A DNA stretch of 6,962 nucleotides from Candidatus Sulfotelmatobacter sp. (GCA_030037575.1 JASHRB010000305.1:1-6962); one strand, 5' to 3'. Shown: positions 1 to 6,610, counted from the stretch's first letter. Translations and numbers: made by a program. Notes: a model not told the origin generated them from the sequence alone.

Positions 1-1058
1 GTTCCTCCGAAATATGCGTGCAGGCCGAGAATCTCCTCCACATCCAGTGCGTCCGAGACGATGATCAGTTTTTCCCGCGGATCGCGCCCCCGCGCCTTGA
101 GCCACTCGATGTATTCATCGCCCGCAATGTAAGGATCCTTGCTGTCGATGCGCTGCCCGGTCCAATCGGCCACCCAATCCGGCGCACCCTCCAGAAATTG
201 CGTTGTCCCAAATGTATCCGGCAGCATCACGCGCAGCGCGCCGTCATAGGTCTTCTGCCACAACCTGAGAACCTCATATTGCGAAGCTTTCAGCGCCTCG
301 TCATTGGGAGCGAGCGCCGCCATTACCATGGGGATCTCGTGCGCGTTGGTTCCAATCGCCTCCAGATCGTGCTTATGCGCGAGAAACGCATTCGAAGTGC
401 CGATGAAGCTCTCCCCCAGGTTCGCGGCCATGGCCTCCACCACATATTCCTGCCACAGAAAACTGTGCCGCCGGCGTGTCCCAAAATCTCCCACCTTCAA
501 ATGCGGCACGCCCCGCAAGCGTTCGATTTTGTTCCACAGTTTGGTCTTCGCTCTTGCGTAGAGAATGTCCAGGCCAAATTCGCTCAACCGCTTCAGGTTC
601 GCTCTGGTCCGCAGTTCATTGATGATGGAAAGCGAATACAACTCCCACATCGTGGTTGCCGTCCACAGTCCGTCGAAGGTGAGGTGGAAGCGGCCATCCC
701 TCTGCGAAAGTTCGTACTCCGACAGCCGGAAATCGTGCTCGAGCCACTCTAAAAATGCAGGTTCAAAAATCCCCCGCCGCCCATAAAACGTGTTGCCCGC
801 CAGCCACACCAGTTCGGATTTGCGGAAGCGGCGGCTACGGGCGTGATCAAGTTGCGCGACCAGTTCGTCGTGCCGAAACGTGTCAATCGGGCCGTCAGAC
901 CGGCTGAAGACAGAAAAGGTCACGCTCGTTTTGGGAAAGTTTTTCCAGATAAACTGCAACATCAGCAGCTTGTAGAAGTCGGTATCCAGCAGGGATCGAG
1001 TGACCGGGTCGAGTTCCCAGTTGTGATTGTGCGCGCGCTCGGCGAAGTTGACGATCAT
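1..1058 (-). CDS. pncB: Nicotinate phosphoribosyltransferase, 3' end cut by window edge
   Basis: Cytosolic enzyme of the Preiss-Handler NAD salvage route, making nicotinate mononucleotide from nicotinate and PRPP with ATP hydrolysis. I translated the minus strand by hand: 352 residues are visible with no stop, so the C-terminus lies beyond the left edge (family members are usually about 400-440 aa). Diagnostic motifs are LLDTDFYK at residues 23-30, DFGTRRRHS at 191-199, GTSNAFLAHK at 220-229, GTNAHE at 236-241 (His240 aligns with the phosphorylated histidine of the E. coli enzyme), DTFGTTQFL at 281-289 and WTGQRIDSKDP at 299-309. The last motif resembles the PDS-type version seen in alphaproteobacterial-like enzymes more than the E. 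coli RHDSGDP. The ATG at 1058 begins MIVNFAERAHNHNW, typical of this subfamily, with GAGGA about 10 bases upstream. The frame stays open upstream to about 1163 but has no ATG there. It is separated from the upstream protease gene by 200 bp, so co-transcription is uncertain. Confidence 0.93.
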   Translation of the reverse strand, partial: MIVNFAERAHNHNWELDPVTRSLLDTDFYKLLMLQFIWKNFPKTSVTFSVFSRSDGPIDTFRHDELVAQLDHARSRRFRKSELVWLAGNTFYGRRGIFEPAFLEWLEHDFRLSEYELSQRDGRFHLTFDGLWTATTMWELYSLSIINELRTRANLKRLSEFGLDILYARAKTKLWNKIERLRGVPHLKVGDFGTRRRHSFLWQEYVVEAMAANLGESFIGTSNAFLAHKHDLEAIGTNAHEIPMVMAALAPNDEALKASQYEVLRLWQKTYDGALRVMLPDTFGTTQFLEGAPDWVADWTGQRIDSKDPYIAGDEYIEWLKARGRDPREKLIIVSDALDVEEILGLHAYFGG

Positions 1059-1144
1059 GCCTTTTCTATCCTCGTATGAGCGCCGCGGGAAAAGCAAATT
1101 CGTAGCCTTGTCGGCACCCAATACGGGCGACGTCCACAAAAAAA

Positions 1145-1214
1145 CGCTTCGCGATCTCCGCGGCCATCAGCGTGCTTTTGCAGTCAAAAGCTTGAACCGC
1201 AAAGATCGCCGAAG
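1145..1214. repeat. Degenerate intergenic inverted repeat
   Basis: This lies in the 200 bp gap between the HtrA stop and the pncB start. Outer arms CTTCGCGATC (1147-1156) and GATCGCCGAAG (1204-1214) are inverted copies with one base inserted. Inner arms meet at the AAGCTT around 1188-1193, where TTTGCAGTCAAAAGCTT pairs with AAGCTTGAACCGCAAA with a few mismatches and a gap (1177-1203). The right side continues as a loose 8-10 bp rhythm of CCGCAAAG, CGCCGAAG, GCCGCAAA and ACGCGAAG to about 1232. It resembles the decayed intergenic repeats found in many environmental genomes that give spurious short ORFs. It could form a hairpin between the two genes, but there is no clean GC stem followed by a T-tract, so I do not call it a terminator. 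Confidence 0.4.
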
Positions 1215-1258
1215 TGCCGCAAAAAACGCGAAGCCAAACTGCAACCGCCAGGGCAAGA

Positions 1259-2821
1259 CTACGGTCCCTGCGTCGAATGCAACACGCGGAAGGCACTTCC
1301 TCCGTTCGACCATACCAGCAGCAGGGCATCCTGCCCGGCGGGCACGTTCGACAGTGCTTCCTTCAGTTCCGCTTCATTCCGAACCTTGCGCCGGTTCACT
1401 TCCAAAATCACATCTCCTTGCTGCAATCCGGCATTGTCCGCGGCGCTTCCCGGTTGAACTCGCTCGACCACCGCGCCCTGAACGTCGCTCGGCACCTGCA
1501 ACTGCCCACGCACGTCCGGAGTCAGGTCGCCGATGCCCATGCCCCAGCGGGCTTTGCCCTGGCCTTCGGCGTTGCCCGCGCTTTCACCGGCGCCTTTGTC
1601 GATACTTTCCAGCGTCACGGGCACGCTCATGCTCTTGCCGTTGCGCTCGAACTCGACCGTGATCTTCGTCCCAGGTTGCTTCTGGCCAACCGTCACCTGC
1701 AGTTCGCCGGCATCGTTCACTTTCTGACCGTCGATCGCGGTAATCACGTCTCCGATCTGCAATCCCGCCTTTGCCCCCGGCGAATCAACGTCTACTTGAC
1801 TGATCACCGCTCCCGTGGCGGTGGATTGATCAAAGAACTTTGCGTTCTCCGGCGTCACGTCTGAAACCGTGATTCCGATGCGGCCGTGGCTGACCTTGCC
1901 GTCGCGAATCAGGGTTTCCACCGTGGGCCGGGCAATCTGGGCGGGAATCGCGAATCCCATACCCGAGAAGGACCCCGAAGGCGAAATCAAGAATGTGTTG
2001 ATTCCAATCACTTCGCCGCGAGCGTCAACCAGCGGTCCGCCCGAATTGCCGGGATTAATCGCCGCGTCCGTCTGGATGAACTCGCCGGGTTTGCGCGGAT
2101 CCCCATCGGGATTCGGACGATTGAGCGCGCTCACGATTCCTCGCGTCACCGTAAAGCGAAATCCATATGGATTGCCGAAAGCCAGCACCGTTTCGCCGGG
2201 CCGAACTTCCTTTGAATCGCCCCAGGGCACGCTGGCGAGATCGGTCGCGTCAACCTTGATCACAGCCAAATCCGTCAGCGGATCCGTGCCAATCAACTTC
2301 GCTTTCATGACCCGACGATTGCTCGTGGTGACGCGAATGTCCGTTGCTCCTTCGACCACGTGATTATTGGTAACGATGTATCCATCGGGCGAAATGACAA
2401 CGCCGCTGCCAAGGCCGTGCTCGATCTGCGGCTCTTGTCGAGTGTGCGGGCCGAAGAACCGCCCAAATCCGCCGCCGAACGGACCGTTCTGCCCGAAGAA
2501 CTGCTGCATATCCTGCGGCAGTTGCTCGCCGGCCATGTCAGGCTTGGTTTGCGCTTCGACGGTGACGTTAACCACGGCGGGGGTAACCCGCGCCGCGAGC
2601 GTTTCCATGGCTCGATCGAGCGCCAGCAGCGCGCTCACGCTGTCGGAATCGAGCGGCGCCGCCGCCGGAGCGATTGCTGCAGCGCGCGCGGCTGCCGGTC
2701 TTGCGAATTCATAGGTTGCGAACGATCCGGCCAACGCCAGTGCGAGCACTGGCACGATGAGCCGGCGCGTCCATTTGTTCGAGCAGGATTTCTCAAACCA
2801 GGTTCTTACATTCATGTTCAT
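1259..2821 (-). CDS. degP: Do/HtrA (DegP-like) periplasmic serine endopeptidase
   Basis: Envelope protein quality-control protease. From the longest possible ATG (2845) the frame is 528 aa. I prefer the ATG at 2821 (520 aa) because AGGAG sits at 2826-2830, four bases ahead of it, while 2845 has no ribosome site; an ATG at 2815 is also possible. In 528-residue numbering there is a basic stretch then a hydrophobic signal or anchor segment at about 28-45, an Ala-rich linker, a Gly/Phe/Gln-rich loop at about 112-133, and the trypsin-like domain with the complete triad: His162 in TNNHVVEG, Asp192 in DPLTDLAV, Ser268 in NPGNSGGPL. Two PDZ domains follow at about 318-415 and 435-520, split by an acidic Gly/Ala linker. 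Domain order and length fit DegP/DegQ/MucD proteins. It lies 115 bp downstream of the M56 gene, and that gap contains a palindrome matching the one in front of the blaI-like operon, suggesting its own BlaI-controlled promoter. Family assignment is firm; the choice between DegP, DegQ and MucD is not resolvable here. Confidence 0.95.
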   Translation of the reverse strand: MNMNVRTWFEKSCSNKWTRRLIVPVLALALAGSFATYEFARPAAARAAAIAPAAAPLDSDSVSALLALDRAMETLAARVTPAVVNVTVEAQTKPDMAGEQLPQDMQQFFGQNGPFGGGFGRFFGPHTRQEPQIEHGLGSGVVISPDGYIVTNNHVVEGATDIRVTTSNRRVMKAKLIGTDPLTDLAVIKVDATDLASVPWGDSKEVRPGETVLAFGNPYGFRFTVTRGIVSALNRPNPDGDPRKPGEFIQTDAAINPGNSGGPLVDARGEVIGINTFLISPSGSFSGMGFAIPAQIARPTVETLIRDGKVSHGRIGITVSDVTPENAKFFDQSTATGAVISQVDVDSPGAKAGLQIGDVITAIDGQKVNDAGELQVTVGQKQPGTKITVEFERNGKSMSVPVTLESIDKGAGESAGNAEGQGKARWGMGIGDLTPDVRGQLQVPSDVQGAVVERVQPGSAADNAGLQQGDVILEVNRRKVRNEAELKEALSNVPAGQDALLLVWSNGGSAFRVLHSTQGP

Positions 2822-2879
2822 TTCTCTCCTTGAATCTTGCGCCATTTAAGGTTTGTGCGACATGCGAAAATCCGCGCTT

Positions 2880-2897
2880 TAACTAATTAATTAGTTA
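2880..2897. promoter_or_regulatory. Putative BlaI-type operator upstream of the HtrA gene
   Basis: TAACTAATTAATTAGTTA is a perfect 18 bp palindrome in the short gap between the M56 stop and the HtrA start, ending 58 bases before the preferred ATG. Its 16 bp core differs by one base from the palindrome in front of the blaI-like gene. BlaI/MecI repressors are known to bind short AT-rich dyads as dimers, so a shared operator is the natural reading. The binding itself is inferred. I could not assign a convincing -10 or -35 box around it. Confidence 0.65.
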
Positions 2898-2936
2898 TGG
2901 GCAGCAAAAAAATTTCGGGCGTGACTTCTCCTTTGA

Positions 2937-4310
2937 CTAGATCTTTTTAGGAATTGCGTTTCCGGTCGAGCGCTTCGTCGGCTGCAGCAAGGTCAAATGC
3001 CACACTTCGATCGCGTAGGACGGCGCACCGTCAGTGCTCGTGATACGGCTTTCAACCACGAAGAGAACGGTCTCGATCGGGATGGCCGGCATCACGCGCG
3101 AATTCGTGAGCTGCATAGGCGGCTCGAAAAAATGGTTCTGCGCAAAAACCGTATCCGGTTTGTTTTTGATTTGCGCGGGATGAGAGCTTCGATGTGCAGC
3201 CGTATTTTTCCCCCCTGCAGCCTGCAACGACTGATTTGGTGCGACAACCTTCGCGCCAGTAACAAACGATGCAGCCGTCACCCGGACATTTCCATACGGC
3301 GCCACCCGTACTTCTTTCGCCAGGGATTGGCCATCCTGGAAAGCGATTAACTGCGGCTGCTTCGCGCCGAGCAGAGCACAAAAAGACACGAAGCCCGCCA
3401 ATGGCACCGCGATTTTCCACAGCTGCGCTTTCTTTCTCGGCCGGTTCGCATCGAGAATTTGCGCCACCCGCATCGAAGTCTGTCTAACCCGCCCAAACGC
3501 AGCCTGGGCCAGCGCTAGCGTCCGCCGCACCAAAGTTTTTTCGGCCATGCGCTGCAGGCATTCCGCGTAGGCGCGCGGCCGTGCGGTCTCCGCAATCACG
3601 GCGTCGTCGCACGCCATCTCCCGCTCCAGAGAAATTTTCTTCTCGATCCACCACACCGCCGGATGGAAGAAAAACAGTGCCTTCACCACTTGCTGCGCCA
3701 GGTTTGTCCAGTCGTCGCGCCGCCGCAGATGCGCCAATTCGTGCAACAGAATTTGTCTCAGCTCGTCGGAAGAAAGTTCTTCCCGCATCCATTCGGGAAT
3801 CACCACGACCGGATCGATCAGCCCGATCGCCGCTGGAACCTGCACGCGCTCGGAAGTGCATAGTGAAATGCAGCGCCTCTCCGGTCCACGCTGCAAAGCG
3901 TCGCGCACGCTTGCATTGAGTCCATCCCGATCGACTCGAACAAAACTCTTCCTCAATGTGTGCAGGCGCCACAACCCTTCTCCGATCCTTGCTAAAAACC
4001 AGCTCGCAATGACCGCCCAAATCCCAAAGACATAAACCGCCCATTCGCCTGGCAGGGTGATCACCGCGCGGCCGATTCCACTTCCCGGGTTTCCTTCGTG
4101 GGGCGCGAACAAATCGCTGGCCAGCGGTGTGGCGGCAATCGCCATCAACGCGCAAAACCACACCACGAACCGCGTGGCCGAACTCTGGCTCTTCGACAAG
4201 CGCGATACCAACGCGGCAAACAGGGCGATCAGCGCGCCTTCCCACAGGCAATCGACGATTCGCCCCGCCGAAATCTGGGCAATCGGTTCCATCAACGGAA
4301 ATGCCGTCAT
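2937..4310 (-). CDS. M56 (BlaR1-type) membrane metalloprotease, likely anti-repressor partner
   Basis: 457 aa integral membrane zinc protease of the BlaR1/MecR1 (M56) family. Members sense an extracytoplasmic signal and trigger loss of their cognate BlaI-type repressor. Hydrophobic segments at about 21-38, 47-66, 89-108 and 298-315 suggest four membrane passes. The zinc site is HELAH at 190-194 within LLHELAHLRRRDDW, followed by FFFHPAVWW (213-221) and EREMACDDAV (229-238), whose Glu residues are candidates for the third ligand. Residues 316-457 should be outside the membrane. They are only about 140 long, rich in Ala/Asn/Lys, and show no SxxK/SxN penicillin-binding sensor, so this is not a true BlaR1. 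The segment around 410-442 (PIETVLFVVESR, then YAIEVWHLTLLQP) looks like a small folded unit I do not recognise. The ATG overlaps the repressor stop as ATGA (4307-4310), indicating translational coupling. The next gene downstream is the HtrA protease. Confidence 0.9.
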   Translation of the reverse strand: MTAFPLMEPIAQISAGRIVDCLWEGALIALFAALVSRLSKSQSSATRFVVWFCALMAIAATPLASDLFAPHEGNPGSGIGRAVITLPGEWAVYVFGIWAVIASWFLARIGEGLWRLHTLRKSFVRVDRDGLNASVRDALQRGPERRCISLCTSERVQVPAAIGLIDPVVVIPEWMREELSSDELRQILLHELAHLRRRDDWTNLAQQVVKALFFFHPAVWWIEKKISLEREMACDDAVIAETARPRAYAECLQRMAEKTLVRRTLALAQAAFGRVRQTSMRVAQILDANRPRKKAQLWKIAVPLAGFVSFCALLGAKQPQLIAFQDGQSLAKEVRVAPYGNVRVTAASFVTGAKVVAPNQSLQAAGGKNTAAHRSSHPAQIKNKPDTVFAQNHFFEPPMQLTNSRVMPAIPIETVLFVVESRITSTDGAPSYAIEVWHLTLLQPTKRSTGNAIPKKI

Positions 4311-4693
4311 CGCTCGCTCTTGCTCCCTTCGAGCAGTTGCCGCACCCGTTCGAGTTCTTCGGCGTCAATGCCCTTATCTTCCAGAATGTTCAGCACCAGC
4401 AGTTCGTGGGAGTTGCCAAAAAAACGGCTTACCAGCCGGCTCACCTCCGACCTCGTCGCATTCTCCCGGTCAACCTGCGCTGTGTAAACGTGCGCGCGCT
4501 TGTCCTTGTCGTGCTTCACGTATCCTTTTTTCTCCAGAATGCGCACGATGGTGAGGACGGAGTTGTAGGCCAATGCCGGCTTCGGCGGCAGCGCCTGCAA
4601 GACCTCATGCACAGTCGCCGGCCCCTTCTGCCAAAGTACCTTCATGATGCGCAACTCGGCTTCCGTCAGAGTTGTGGACCTGCTCCGGGCCAA
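4307..4693 (-). CDS. BlaI/MecI/CopY-family winged-helix repressor
   Basis: 128 aa, the normal length for BlaI/MecI repressors. The winged-helix DNA-binding domain covers about residues 9-75: LTEAELRIMKVLW at 9-21, the GPATVHEVLQAL helix at 24-35, a recognition-helix region around AYNSVLTIVRILEKKGYV (42-59), and a wing with HVYTAQ (68-73). The C-terminal helical part (about 80-128) would give the dimer and be the target for loss of repression when the M56 partner is activated. The start is TTG at 4693, because TAA lies directly upstream in frame and no ATG occurs before the conserved domain. GGGAGG at 4698-4703, four bases upstream, supports it. It is the first gene of a two-gene operon with the M56 protein (4 bp overlap). 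A palindrome at 4757-4774 upstream suggests autoregulation. Its signal and regulon are unknown, so I give no symbol; resistance to beta-lactams should not be assumed. Confidence 0.93.
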   Translation of the reverse strand: MARSRSTTLTEAELRIMKVLWQKGPATVHEVLQALPPKPALAYNSVLTIVRILEKKGYVKHDKDKRAHVYTAQVDRENATRSEVSRLVSRFFGNSHELLVLNILEDKGIDAEELERVRQLLEGSKSER

Positions 4694-4730
4694 TTAGCCT
4701 CCCTTACCTCGCTGCGTGCCGGCCTGCTTT

Positions 4731-4759
4731 GTAAGACGAGCCAGGCGAGGAAACGTCAA
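4731..4759 (-). promoter_or_regulatory. Possible sigma70-type promoter of the blaI-like operon
   Basis: On the minus strand TTGACG (4759-4754) gives five of six bases of a -35 box. Seventeen bases later TCTTAC (4736-4731) is a weak -10 match (three of six). The -35 box overlaps the downstream arm of the palindrome (TTAGTTGACG), so a bound repressor would block RNA polymerase, as expected for autoregulation. This is pattern matching only. Confidence 0.35.
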
Positions 4760-4774
4760 CTAAGTAATTAGTTG
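4757..4774. promoter_or_regulatory. Putative BlaI-type operator upstream of the blaI-like/M56 operon
   Basis: CAACTAAGTAATTAGTTG has 7 bp inverted arms (CAACTAA and TTAGTTG) around GTAA. It sits 63 bases upstream of the TTG start, within the 174 bp gap after the DUF1906 gene. Fifteen of the 16 core bases match the palindrome in front of the HtrA gene. Its position on a candidate -35 box and directly before a BlaI-family gene supports an autoregulatory operator. I saw nothing else recognisable in this gap. Confidence 0.65.
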
Positions 4775-4867
4775 CATACAGGCTGGGTCCGCGTTGCCCG
4801 GCGCGAGAGGAGTCTTTGCTTCGCGTAAGTTCTTAAGATTTCTGCTGTTAGTGGATCTCCGCCGGCT

Positions 4868-5674
4868 TTACGGGCCTCGGCCATGCGATGGGTCGGCCGA
4901 CGTCGCCAGATCCAAATCCACCGGCATGCCCTGCATGCCGGCTCTATCCAGGTAGCAGTTGCCATTGCCCGCGTAGTTCGAACAGCCGCCGGCCACGTCT
5001 TTGCGTTGCGGTGACTGTGCATACTGCCATATTTCTGCAAAGCTCACGCCGCCTTGTGCTGGGCTGGCACGCCCTGCAAAAGCGCATCCCGGTGACGGCG
5101 GGCAAGCGTCGTTGACGGTCCAATAGACAATGTGCCTTGCCCCGTCATTCGCGCGAATGTCTTCGGCGGTTACGACCTGGTTATCATCCGGCGCCGGAAT
5201 GCCCGAACAGTAAATGCCGGCGCGAAATCCGGCCTCGGTAACACCGTCGACCCAGGCGTAGATGTAGGCCTTCTGCTCGGGCAACATGCGGCCGCCTTGT
5301 TCTTGATCGAGAAAGACGACGGTCTGCGCGGGAAATCCCTCGCGGCGCAGGGCGGATGCGGCGGCCTGCGCGTCAGATTTGCCAAGTGCTGTTGCGCGAG
5401 CCACCGATTTTAGTTGAACGTACAAGCGCCCGTTGAAGAGCACGAGAAACCCGAAGCCGGCGGACTCAACGGCGGCACGGTGCCCGCGCCAACTGTTTGT
5501 TTTCTCACCCGGAGGATTGTTCAGCCAGAAGCCAGCGTAAGAAAAAGTCTGGCGCAGAGTTTTGAGGTTGGCATCGCCGGGATAGTCGTTGCGATCGAAG
5601 CCGAAATAGGAACGCACCTGCGCTTGCAGCGACGCGCACAGAGCGCTAAGCACCACCAAGCGCGTGAATCTCAT
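4868..5674 (-). CDS. Secreted DUF1906 (GH25-like TIM-barrel) protein
   Basis: 268 aa with a short signal peptide (MRFTRLVVLSALCASLQAQ, likely cut near residue 19), so exported. The rest matches the DUF1906 / Rv2525c-like glycoside-hydrolase-like fold: FGFDRNDYPG at 24-33 (Asp27 at the first strand), FSYAGFWLNN at 44-53, FLVLFNGRLY at 76-85, VVFLDQEQGG at 119-128 with a DxE pair (Asp123, Glu125) as in GH25 lysozymes, AGIYCSG at 152-158, IVYWTVNDACP at 182-192, IWQYAQS at 215-221, and a closing VDLDLA at 252-257. The mature part has five cysteines (156, 191, 197, 231, 240), so disulphides are plausible. The true substrate of the family is poorly known; peptidoglycan or another glycan is a guess. 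Its ATG lies 29 bases inside the end of the upstream CPBP gene, with no strong ribosome site, which suggests translational coupling. Confidence 0.85.
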   Translation of the reverse strand: MRFTRLVVLSALCASLQAQVRSYFGFDRNDYPGDANLKTLRQTFSYAGFWLNNPPGEKTNSWRGHRAAVESAGFGFLVLFNGRLYVQLKSVARATALGKSDAQAAASALRREGFPAQTVVFLDQEQGGRMLPEQKAYIYAWVDGVTEAGFRAGIYCSGIPAPDDNQVVTAEDIRANDGARHIVYWTVNDACPPSPGCAFAGRASPAQGGVSFAEIWQYAQSPQRKDVAGGCSNYAGNGNCYLDRAGMQGMPVDLDLATSADPSHGRGP

Positions 5675-6539
5675 CCACTGATCTTACTTGCTGCTCCGCC
5701 ACTTCGCCGCGGCGCGTCCAGAAATAGACGGCGAAAGCTCCAATCGTCAGCACCAGCCCGCATCCGAATTCGGTCGTGATGTAGAGTGCTTTGCCCACCG
5801 GCACCGTCATCCGATCAAAAATCGCCTGGATAAAAAGATTGTGGCTGGCATGCAAAATCGCCGCCGGCCACAGACTGCCAGACTTCAGCCGCAGCCAACC
5901 CAGAATGTAAGCATCGGCGATCACCATCAGCGTAAAGCAAGTCAGCGCAAAGGCTGGCTGCGTGCCCGCGTTGTAGTCGGCAAGAAGCAATCCGGGATAA
6001 TGCCATAGTGCCCAGATGCACCCGCTGATCAGGCAGCCCAATGTGAAGTCGAATTGCCGCACCAGACCCGGAAGAAGAAATCCGCGCCAGCCAATTTCCT
6101 CTCCGAGCGCTCGCGCCGTGCTGCTGATCACGCCTAACACCGCATAAAGAGGAATCGCGATAAACAGTGCAGTCGCTCTCGGCGAATCGGGAAATCCAAA
6201 AGCCTTTCCCACAGGATCGGCGAAGCGCGAGAAATCGCATGAACCGGAAATGGCCAGCCAGGTGACGACGTAAACCGGCAGCGCATACAGGATCGGAATC
6301 ACATACGCCCACGCTTGATATCGCGCGGGACGCCAGCTCCAGCCGAGCGTGGCCAAGTCGATCTTCAGCAAAGCGCAAGTGGCGAATGCCGCAAACGCCG
6401 GGCACCACATCAGCATCGAGACCACTAATCCGTTGCCCACGCCCAGGTGCTTGCTGTGAATGACGAGCAGATACGGCAGGCTGGAGAAAGCGAATACCAG
6501 CAGCAGGAAGGCGAGGATTTGCTGCGCAAGCGGTCGCAT
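5646..6539 (-). CDS. CPBP-family (CAAX/Abi-like) intramembrane metalloprotease
   Basis: 297 aa, mostly hydrophobic, with about eight membrane segments (for example 7-27, 38-59, 76-97, 123-142, 166-186, 196-215, 222-240, 255-275). The three conserved CPBP motifs are present: EExxxR as GEEIGWRGFLLP (Glu147, Glu148, Arg152), the second histidine motif as IWALWHYP (Trp176 to His180, Trp in place of the usual Phe), and HxxxN as LHASHN (His230, Asn234). These form the active site of Rce1-like glutamate intramembrane proteases. In bacteria, members serve in bacteriocin immunity, peptide maturation or envelope roles; nothing here points to a substrate. The start at 6539 lacks an obvious ribosome-binding site. 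The 3' end overlaps the secreted DUF1906 gene by 29 bp, so the two are probably one transcript. The 71 bp gap to moaA upstream holds no clear terminator. Confidence 0.92.
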   Translation of the reverse strand: MRPLAQQILAFLLLVFAFSSLPYLLVIHSKHLGVGNGLVVSMLMWCPAFAAFATCALLKIDLATLGWSWRPARYQAWAYVIPILYALPVYVVTWLAISGSCDFSRFADPVGKAFGFPDSPRATALFIAIPLYAVLGVISSTARALGEEIGWRGFLLPGLVRQFDFTLGCLISGCIWALWHYPGLLLADYNAGTQPAFALTCFTLMVIADAYILGWLRLKSGSLWPAAILHASHNLFIQAIFDRMTVPVGKALYITTEFGCGLVLTIGAFAVYFWTRRGEVAEQQVRSVDEIHALGGA

Positions 6540-6610
6540 GTCACGGAAATGTTAACACCGCATGTCAACCCTCACTAACCTGACGGACCACCGAAGGGGG
6601 ATAGCCTTGC

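Noticed and set aside
18..752. Long plus-strand open frame of 244 codons
   Set aside because: It is antisense to pncB, whose minus-strand translation shows clear family motifs; the plus-strand protein has no recognisable domain.
1066..1329. Minus-strand 87-codon frame ending just before pncB
   Set aside because: Half of it overlaps the HtrA 3' end in another frame and the rest is the inverted-repeat element; no ribosome site and no recognisable domain.
1214..1864. Plus-strand open frame of 216 codons (and others at 1027-1662 and 1869-2363)
   Set aside because: These are antisense or frame shadows of the HtrA gene and the repeat, common in GC-rich DNA.
2902..2907. TTGCTG as a -35 box for the HtrA promoter
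   Set aside because: No acceptable -10 follows at normal spacing; the candidate TAGTTA is a poor match and falls inside the palindrome.
3484..4368. Minus-strand 294-codon frame overlapping the M56 gene
   Set aside because: An alternative frame with Arg/Gly-rich composition; the overlapping frame carries the intact M56 motifs.
4768..5040. Minus-strand 90-codon frame running from the DUF1906 gene into the gap
   Set aside because: Mostly an out-of-frame reading of the DUF1906 3' end, with biased Arg/Trp-rich composition and no independent support.
5409..5416. Half-site resembling the operator (TTAGTTGA)
   Set aside because: It is a single arm inside the DUF1906 coding region without the inverted partner; expected by chance.
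6563..6568. Perfect TTGACA on the minus strand upstream of the CPBP gene
   Set aside because: Only 23 bases separate it from the ATG and no -10 box lies at 16-18 bases, so a promoter there is not supported.
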